From Stercorarius parasiticus (lineage: Eukaryota; Chordata; Aves; Charadriiformes; Stercorariidae), in contig VWZL01004631.1 of the NCBI GenBank assembly GCA_013396915.1, positions 126,738-190,737 of the forward strand: 64,000 nt of DNA, in the 5' to 3' direction. Numbering within the stretch: position 1 is the first letter of the stretch; the number at the start of each line of letters is the position of its first letter. The notes below the pieces were generated by a model. The model saw only the letters and a list, made by a program, of their open reading frames with translations. It searched no databases and was not told where the DNA came from. A program made the position numbers and the translations under genes. This document shows, one piece after another, positions 55,681-64,000 of the stretch.

Positions 55681-56549
55681 TTTCTACTAGAATTCCACTA
55701 AAACAAGGAAGGTCCCGCATACTGCTTAGCTTCTGTTATCAGGACATCTTACAGCAAATAATCAGAATTTTTTGGTGCCTCCCATTCAATTTCAAACTAT
55801 CACTTCAACCACGGGTGCGTGTGAGGATTCCTCTTAGAAAGCCACCATCCCAACCCAGACACAATGTAGAAGATAAGTAGCATTTTGAAAACAATCCCAC
55901 CCCAACCCAGAGTGTTGGTTTGCTTCTACTGACACAGACAGAGCCAGCTCCTCTGCTTAACACAAGGATAGATGGAGGGACAGGGAAGCTTCCCAGATGA
56001 AGAGCTAGTGGATGATGAAAGCTCACATGGGCCTTTGGCGCAACTCATCATGCTTTCCCTCTTGAAATCTCCTCCTCCCTTTGCACCCCAGATCCTGCCC
56101 TCTCTCTGAGGGCTGCATAAGGCTCTGGTTTTGGTTCCTTTCCTCCCCACGGGTCTGCAGTTGATTTACGCCTGGAGAATCTCATGCATAAACTCAGCTA
56201 CTATTTAATAAGTGGCAGATTTCCCTCTCTGCTACACTGCCATTTCCTCTCCCACCTCCCTCACTGCTTACCCTTCAACTCAAATTCAACACTACACAGA
56301 AGTTCCTTGTCCCCCCAACATGTCTCCACTCTGTCTATTCTCATAACGTGCCACATGATCATGCTCTTTTGCACCCAGCCTCAACATCTTTTTTTACTCT
56401 GCTCTCATTTTTCAGTCCTCATTTTTGGGCAAGCTGTCCAATTCTTTCTGCATGACATCAATAGGGAACATACTGGCCCCATCCATTCACCTTCCTAAAA
56501 CTCTCTTCTAGGCTTTCACCCTTTTTTAATATTATTACATCCTTTTCTC

Positions 56550-56830
56550 TAGCCTTGACAAAAATCCTTGTATCATCTAGAGTAATGCAGAACATTGCTA
56601 CAAACACCATTTTTTTAGCACCACACTGGTCGTCTTTTTCTCTCTATTCATGTCATTGCCTCTTCCCAGTTCAGCACATTAGACAACAGCTACATTTCTT
56701 CCATAGCCAATCCCTTCACGGTCTGACTTCTCCCATTTGCTATCAGCACGTTAATTCCTTTCTCAGCTCAGATATCATTCACTTGTTAAATTTTTACTCA
56801 AGCATTTCTGCACGTTCTCCCATGTTGCCA
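56550..56830 (+). mobile_element. L2/CR1-clade LINE relic (C-terminal ORF2 region)
   Basis: On the + strand, GTAATGCAGAACATTGCTAC and the following bases translate as VMQNIATNTIF. About 100 bp later TTCACGGTCTGACTTCTCCC gives SLHGLTSP, and ACTCAAGCATTTCTG gives a LKHF-like end. These follow the order of the conserved tail found after the RT in L2-type LINEs: QNAAARLL, then KALHGLAPxYL, then FKxxLKTHLF. Several frameshifts are needed to connect them. The pyrimidine-rich sequence at 56190-56550 may belong to the same element, but I could not match it. Confidence 0.5.
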
Positions 56831-59800
56831 CGATTGTGAGGAGCTGAGCATAAACAACTCATCACCTCATCACGCTCCTGCAATCTCTGATCCGACTTCT
56901 CTCGTCCATCGATATACCATGTGATCATAATTTCTTCTGAAGTTCATGGAAATCTCAGCCACAACCACGGACCTTTGTGCTAGATGAATTTCTAAATGCC
57001 TAGTCCCAGAATGGATAAGTAACAGCACAAAATCTAGCGAGCACATGTGGGTATCATCCATGATGGAGGAGGAAGGTGCTGTAAGAAACAAGTTATCAGC
57101 ACTTGTCTTCACTGTTGCAGTGCAGGTGTGACATAGGGAGTTATAATGTACACTGCATTACCGTCAGATTATACCTTCCTAAAACAAACACTATCCCCCA
57201 CAAGCTATCGGCAAATAGAATGTAAATCCTGTTGTCATGAGTGAATAATTTATTAAATTGACAGTATTACTAATAATTACAGAAAATGTGCCTGGTTTTC
57301 ACTCTTGACAAACAGGAAGCCAGCCATGTTTCCCATTTCAGCTATGATACACAAGGAACAATTCAAAGTGATACTCGTCCCTGGCTGGCACGTATTCTTT
57401 ATCATTTGAAGTTTATTTGATACAAATGAGGGTCTACAGAACCCTGCTGACATGAAGTCACAAAGAGCATATACATTTATGAATACTGCATTTACTGCAC
57501 TTTGTATGCGATGTTTGTTAGGTCTTGGTGCTGAAATCACAGCTCTGAATCTATCTTGAAGATGTTAAGGATGCGTTGTGAGCTTTTGCTTCCCCCCACC
57601 CCCGAAACAAACCAAACCAAAACAAAACACCACAAAAGCCTTCACAGCTTTAATTATTAAGATTATATTTTCTGTTTTATCTTAAATCCCAAAATGGAAG
57701 CAACCAGCTTTTTCTCTCCTTTCTTTTTTTTTTTTCCCTCCTTTTTTTTGGGTAAGAATATACACTATTGATGTAGGAAGAAAATGTGAAGACAGAACAA
57801 TCCATCTGGATTAGACATTTATGAAACCTATTGCCAACAGTGAGCTGTCAAAGCCAGCAATCAAATGTAACCCTGGCAAAAAAGAATGGAGGCTGCTGTG
57901 AGGAGATTTACTTAGAAGAAACTCTCAAATAGTGCTTTTATGTCCTGATTCTCCTCCCCTGCACCAGCTTTATACCTGCTTGTTGCCCCTCCTTCCTTGA
58001 AGTTACACCTGGTTTACAGTTGTGTGGTAGGAATGCTTTCTCTATTGCAGAATTAACTGTTGAATTTCTGCAGCCTCAACGCAGAACGCCTGGACAAATA
58101 ATTACAGTTTTCCTTCCAAACCTTAAAATCTATGAAATTGTGTAGTTGCTATTAATCTCCACAATATTCACAGCAGTAAAAACTCTTATTACCATTTTTG
58201 TCAGGTTAGAAGCTGACAAAAGAAGGATGTAACTAACTTAAAGCCATATGAAGTCAGAAAGAAGGGTAAGAATTTACTACTTCTGATCTTAATCCTACTT
58301 TTCTTGAAGACTATCCCTTGTGTTTTCTATTCCAGCTTTTCACTGGAACACTGTTAATTAAGCATCAGGAAAACTTGATAATAATAAGCACCATTAAAAT
58401 TAAATGACATGAGAAGATACTTTGCAAAGGCAATGGAAAAGAAAATAAGACAAAAGTTAAAGAACTGACTGGGATATACTAGTGATCAAAACACAATGTA
58501 GGGAGAGAAATCTGGAATACTGAAGAACAGGATCTCAAACAGCCAGTAGGAGATAAGCAAAGACTAAGACATATGTAATAGAGTAATATGTCAGCAAGAT
58601 CTTTACATTGTACAAAAAAAGGTCTTTGGATTAAAAGAGGAACGGCTACAGAACAACAGGGTAACATTCACATTTTTGCGATATCTATTTTGCAGGTTAC
58701 CAAGGCTTCTAAGTGTCTCTCTCCACTATAAAGTCAAAGTAATGCTACTTAATTATTTTCTAGCAATGGCATGAAGATTTGTTGATTAATACCCATTTCA
58801 AAGCTTTTAAGAACTCTCTCTTTCTCTGATTCATGAAGAGTCCCAATTTTAATGCAACAAACAAGGAAATTATAGGATTCTAAGACTGTAATTTGTGTGA
58901 TGTGTGTATATTTTCCTGTGAAAAGGTCAATTTAAAGATTGTGACATGAGGAGCCACACTGGAAAAACTTACAAATAGTCAGCTGAATAGCCCAGTTTCA
59001 CAATTCGGGATTTGAAAAGTCAGTTCCACCTTAAATTTTAACCAGAAGAGAAAATTTATAGAATACTGGCTACTTTCCCTCATTTAAATTGAATCAGCCA
59101 TTACAGTTAACAACCTTCCCACCCCATAGAGATAAATAAAGAATGCTGTATCCATTCTAATTTAAAAACTCTTATCTTCATTAAAAACATAGTTGATTTA
59201 GTCAGAAGTTCCATCTATTATGTGCTGTAATGATTTAATAGTGCCAATTAGATCTACAGTATTCCTAGAAATGGAGGAGTTGCAGCTGGAGCTCTGCAGA
59301 TCAGTCAATTTTCACAGGATATTCGGAGGACGGCACTACTCTGTTCCAGGTAGAAGATTAAATAGTAAAGGAGAAAGAAGCAGGATTTCAAAACAAATAT
59401 TCCAATATAACAAATAACTCTTCTTCCTGGGCTTTGCTTTTGCAGAAAAGAGAAGTATTTCACTCTCCTATTCCATAAGTAGCTGGAAATGCTCTGCATA
59501 TTTTAATAATGACATCAAATACCTTGCTAATTCAAGATACTTTAGCCAGCCATGTGTCCTAGTGAGAGACAATGCATGAACCCTTTAAAGTATCTACAAT
59601 ACAGAATATGTTCCTTGATAATGTCATTAAGCCATGATGACATGTAGCAAGCAATTGCTGGCAAAGGTCAATAACCTGATCCATTTATACAACGAATGCC
59701 TGTTAAAACAGTGTTTAAAGAACAATCGAATGATTGATGACCATAATCTCTATGTTGGCCATGACGTGCAGCGTGCACATACACCATGTTCTGCAAGCAC

Positions 59801-62800
59801 TACACGTACCTTTAATGCTCTGGGGTGAGGGGTGGGGGGAAATTGTTCTGCCAAAATCAAACCAAAATGTTTAGACAAAAATGTTGACAATAACAATTGA
59901 GTAAACAGAGGTCTGAAAATGAATTTGTTAGCATTGGGCAGTAAAAATAGGCAGTGCTTCTGACCCAATTGAATACAGCTCAGGTTGAAAAGAAGATGCT
60001 CTGGGCAAAACAGACTGCAAGCATCCTCTAAGCTCCATTTTACAGTCCGTGAAAAAAACATAAGTGACCATCCCTTAGATCTCTATCACTGATTTTTAAA
60101 ATTGTCCCTTCATTTTCATTCAAACTGATGCATTAAAATGCAGTTTCATTTGATGCACATTTGAATCTTGACAGCTCAAAAGCCATTGTCAAAATTCACA
60201 GCTTCTATTTGTTGTGCTGTTTAAAAAAAAAAAGGTGTGGGGGGGGTGTCTTTTCCAAAATATTTTTGTTGTTTTAATCTGCCAGCAGCCATCATTCTAT
60301 CAACAGTGCGCTGCACACTTCTTAGAATTTAACCCCCTTTTCTAAAGAGTAATTAACCTAACAGCTTCTTGCAAGTCATTTTTCTGTCTCATCAGAAAAG
60401 CATGGTGACCTGCATGTTCTGTAGGACAGGGACGCTTCCCAAAATCGTCATCTGGTCCCTTCACAGAATTAATTATCTCATTCTAAAGTGACCACATTCC
60501 ACTTTTTACAAACAAGAATGATCTTGAAAATTGTCAAAAGATATATGTGATCATAGAAATCATAAAATAAACACAATTCATTCAAAGCATTTGCTATTCT
60601 GTAACTGCAATGCTTCTGGCTTTCACGAGATAAACACACTGGGACCACATTGCGCTGCTGACGTGCAACCTTCAATTAAAGAGCATTTCTGCACACAAGC
60701 CAGTTCCTTGTGGAGGTGTTGATTATAAGTGGCATTCATCAGAATCAATGGTATAAAAATAAGCTCCCTGCCATTTTGCTGCATCCATAAACAGGCGTGG
60801 CCTGAGCTTTATTAGGTGCCCAGACAAAAAGACACGCAGGGACTATATCTCAGCATGAGTCACAAAGCAAAATTACAGTCCTGTGCTACAGTCGTGAGAC
60901 TTCCTAAAATACGTTTCCCAAGTCAGGGGCAGCAGTCGGTGATGTTGGTTAGTGCAGGCAGGAACTGGATCCACCCTTTCCTAGGCCCTGCAGAATCCTT
61001 TCTCCATCGTGGTACAACAATTAGACACGTTGCTAACTTGACTCAAGAAAAAAAAAAGTATTCTACACTGCAAAGCATTTCCATGACTGTTCCTAGAGCT
61101 CCACCTTTCCTACAAAACTGCAGTGTTTCTGCACGGCATGGTAAGCAGAGTTATACTGGAATTATATTTAAGAAACATCCGTATCAAGAGTCATCACTTC
61201 TTTCCCATCAATCCCCCACCAGTCACAAACACCGCTGAAACAAAGCAGAAAACAGTCAAAGCAACAGTGAGTTATACACCGATTACTTTCCCATCTCACC
61301 CTCTGCAATGAGGGAAGTTCAGTCTGCTCCTTAACACACGCGTGCCAAACAACTGATAAAAAAGGATGCCAGGTACTCCAAACTTCTTTAAATTTTGAAA
61401 GCTAACACCAACTGACCTACTAGAGGAATCTATCCTGTTCCCATCCCGTTTGGCTCTGTACTTGAAGCCTCCTCTTCCTACATCATTTTAACCACACATA
61501 CCAGAAAAGATTTTTCTCCGCTAGGCTTTACAGGTGCATTGCACTTTTCACTCCGTGTGCAAAGATCTTTCAGCGAGTCAATTTGCTTCCCGTGTCCCCC
61601 CATTAGAAACTAGGTTTTCATCTTCCATCTTGCTCTGTGAAAGAGATCAACTTATTTCCCATTTTCCATGATACAACAAAGCCATTTCTTCCCTTCCCCC
61701 GTTGCCCTTCGGTCAAGCTGGCTTCACCAGCTTCTCCTGCATCCTCCTCTACCTTGTCAACGATCATGTGAATGCCATGCTGCAGCCTGATGGTTTCGTT
61801 ACAAACTGACAAAACCAAAGACTCATTGTTTACAGACAGGGAACTGGGACATGGGAACTTGATGGTTCTTGCAAAAGTCAGGAAAAATTAGTGGCAAAGA
61901 TATCTCTCCTGACTTCCAGTTTCTTAGGATATCATCTGCCGCAAGACTTCTGTGAATCTTTCATTTTTAATTTCCGTGAAGACCAGAGGAAGAAGTCTCT
62001 TTTGCAACATTGTTTCCTCTCTTCACATTCCCACTAACGAACCAGAAAAATGCCTGTCTTCTCCATCAGGGCATCTAATATGTCACAGATCATTTGAATG
62101 TTGCAAGAATCTACACATCAAAATAAAACACTGAAACATTTACTTTTTAATTATTACATGTTTGTGAGGGGGGAAAAAAGGCACCATCTTCAGGTGCTAG
62201 GACCCTTTCACTCTACATTGTTCATGTTCTAAGACACTGAAAGAAGTGAGGTTTTCCTTTTCTGGTGTTCTTGGCATATAAATCAGTATCTCTGAATTTT
62301 GCCTGCACTGGGCAGGGGGAGTAAGTTCCAGCTGGGGGCTTAGTACAGAGCCACAGACCAAGAACTTCTCAGAGACTTGCAGTGAAGGCAGGCTTTCTAT
62401 GGGAGAATGCGCGTAGGTAACTCAGCTTCTCTCTACATTAAAGAGCACTACAATTTGTTGGGTTTGCTTTTCTTTTTTTTTCCCCTCACTTTTTGGCCTA
62501 GGGAAAAATCCACCTTCACTTTATTAATAGTGAATTCAAATGGTTTTTCTGCTGCAATTTAACAACTTTTTTTTTTCTTCCCCTGCACAGAGACAAGATA
62601 TTCTTCTCTCTTGAACCCTTCAACATATTTGTTCTGCATTATTTTTTCATTCCCTGTTATCCCGGAGGCTCTCAATGTTTAAATAGCTCACTCCCTCCCA
62701 TGTAAAGCTGTGCACTAATATCGATCAACTTAGGCTGGAAGTTACTATAAGGCATTTTTCAATAATCATCCAAGCTGTTCAGAGAGTGTCTTGAATATAA

Positions 62801-64000
62801 CCCTTAGGTAAACAGTATAATACACAAGGAACTTTCTCTCAGCAAGCACATCTTTGCAATCTGAAGGATGGCTGCTAATGCTCCACCGGACAAAGAACTT
62901 GATTCTGACTTTCTACTCTGCAGGTCAGAGGCAAAGTCACATCAGCTAACGATGTCTTTATTTTTATGCACAGAATGTAAGCTTCTTAGGACACCTGTAT
63001 ATTTAACAATCTCATAGTCATGTGCCCTTCAAAGAAAGGATCAGACAGTAAATAAGCTCTTGATGAGTATCAATTTACTTTTTAATAAAAAAAAAAATCA
63101 CAAACAAAATCCCACTCTTCTAAGAAAATAAAGCTATGGCTATACAAGAATTTTAAGTATTGGCTACGTAAAGCACCTTTATCAGTGAATTATAGCGAAT
63201 AGGAACTCTCACCTGGCTAAGGGGAGAGGAAGAAGAAAATAATTCCAAGCTAAACAATTAAAAATAAATAATAGAAAAAGGATGATACATGCATACTATA
63301 TGTCAAGTAATATCCACACTTAGCGACAGATAAGTAAGTTACTCTAAATTAGTAGGTTTTAATTTAATTCATCCCTGATTTAAAATGGCAGATTTACTCC
63401 ATTTTTACATTGCCTCATTAATCAAAAATGGGAGACAAAAGTGATTGGAATGAAACACTTGAAATCATTCATACTTTATGCCTTAAATAACTGCATTCAC
63501 TGGTTACTTCACATAGTCCTTAATTCTAAAATGAAAAACATAGGGTGTTTTAATTTCCTCTTCTAAACTGTGAAGCATCAGATTGTGCTATATTGTTTTT
63601 ACAGCTCTGAGGGATCCTTAAAAGAAAAGTTTGTGTAAACTAAAATGGCAAAAAAAGTCCAATGTAAAAATAGCCCTAGGTCGTTGCTTTGCACACTGTA
63701 AAGCCAGTGATGTTCACACCCACCAGTGGGCGAAAGATAAACATCATAAAAGTAAATAACACTCTGAAATAGCTGGCTCCTATGAATCCTGGAGACAGCA
63801 CAAACTATTTTGTTGTTTTAAAAAAAGATTATGCATAAGCAGATCCACATGACTTTAATGACGATTTCTGAAAGTGTTTTCAGGTCAACATCTATGCTGG
63901 AGAGCCCAAGCAAAGCCCAGTGGGTGCAGCAGGACGCAGTGGCCTGCTGGCACTACCCTCACTATTTTGCTTTCTTGTTGGATCTGTCAGCACGGTTCAG

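Larger units (their letters stand above)
1..64000 (-). other. VTI1A: VTI1A transcription unit, internal part (two exons plus introns)
   Basis: The two exons found encode adjacent pieces of the Vti1a protein in the correct order for a minus-strand gene, so the window is inferred to lie inside VTI1A throughout. Vti1a is a tail-anchored Qb-SNARE that works in Golgi, trans-Golgi and endosomal membrane fusion, pairing with a Qa syntaxin, a Qc SNARE and an R-SNARE. Only the central and C-terminal parts of the SNARE motif are encoded here. The N-terminal Habc domain, the start of the SNARE motif and the C-terminal membrane segment were searched for by eye and not seen. In mammals VTI1A is a very long gene with large introns, and TCF7L2 lies next to it; the same arrangement here is inference. 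The gene identity is seen in the sequence. That the gene spans the whole window is inferred, because the last exon could have been missed by eye. Confidence 0.88.
42810..64000 (-). other. VTI1A intron upstream of exon A (partial)
   Basis: At least 21 kb of intron. I looked on the minus strand for the preceding coding segment (the LEAGYQIAVETE region) and did not find it. Apart from the repeats listed separately, I see no gene in 57000-64000, 52800-56180, 47960-49860, 44000-47760 or 42810-43690. These parts are AT-rich with short A/T runs. The stretch 53560-54420 is complex AT-rich sequence without low-complexity runs and could be conserved non-coding DNA, which is speculative. The T-rich tract next to exon A serves as its 3' splice site. 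Confidence 0.8.

Noticed and set aside
60816..61238. 140-codon + strand open frame
   Set aside because: No similarity recognised and low-complexity regions within; treated as chance.
1..64000. CRISPR array, bacterial operon or intact endogenous viral element
   Set aside because: No spaced direct-repeat array, no dense coding, and no long retroviral or other viral reading frame was seen; the window is vertebrate intron sequence.

Overview
The window is a stretch of a bird genome that lies inside the gene VTI1A, which runs on the minus strand (transcription from high to low coordinates). Two lines of evidence support this. First, two short minus-strand segments with correct splice sites, compatible phases and the expected order encode consecutive parts of the Vti1a Qb-SNARE motif: exon A at 42739-42809 and exon B at 37466-37527. 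Second, the youngest interspersed repeats are CR1 non-LTR retrotransposons with the avian-type 3' end (an ATTCTATGA-like terminus). The rest is AT-rich and non-coding, with thinly spread, decayed repeats, as is usual for large bird introns. I cannot name the species.

Layout. Positions 42810-64000 are intron upstream of exon A. This part holds an L2-like LINE relic (56550-56830), a CR1 3' fragment (52527-52794), three MIR-like SINE relics, a TA/CA microsatellite (50416-50480) and a perfect 10-bp-arm hairpin (49866-49887). Positions 37528-42738 are the complete 5.2-kb intron between the two exons. It contains an internally deleted CR1 copy with a broken reverse-transcriptase frame (38119-38797). 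Positions 1-37465 are intron downstream of exon B, with two more CR1 fragments (33259-33456 and the older 30038-30222), MIR relics, a decamer repeat (26831-26879), a 23-A run (25930-25952), a CpG-richer patch (20040-20290) and a long frame with a single stop (13424-14263). The last coding exon, which should encode the membrane anchor, was not found and probably lies below position 1. The exons for the N-terminal Habc domain and the first part of the SNARE motif should lie above position 64000.

No other protein-coding gene, RNA gene, CRISPR array or intact mobile element is supported. None of the longer open frames (up to about 150 codons) has recognisable protein similarity, and several are antisense or sense shadows of CR1. 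I found no convincing undescribed system. The observations most worth checking are the Asp at the SNARE zero layer, the internally deleted CR1, the single-stop frame, the long hairpin, and possible conserved non-coding blocks in the VTI1A introns.
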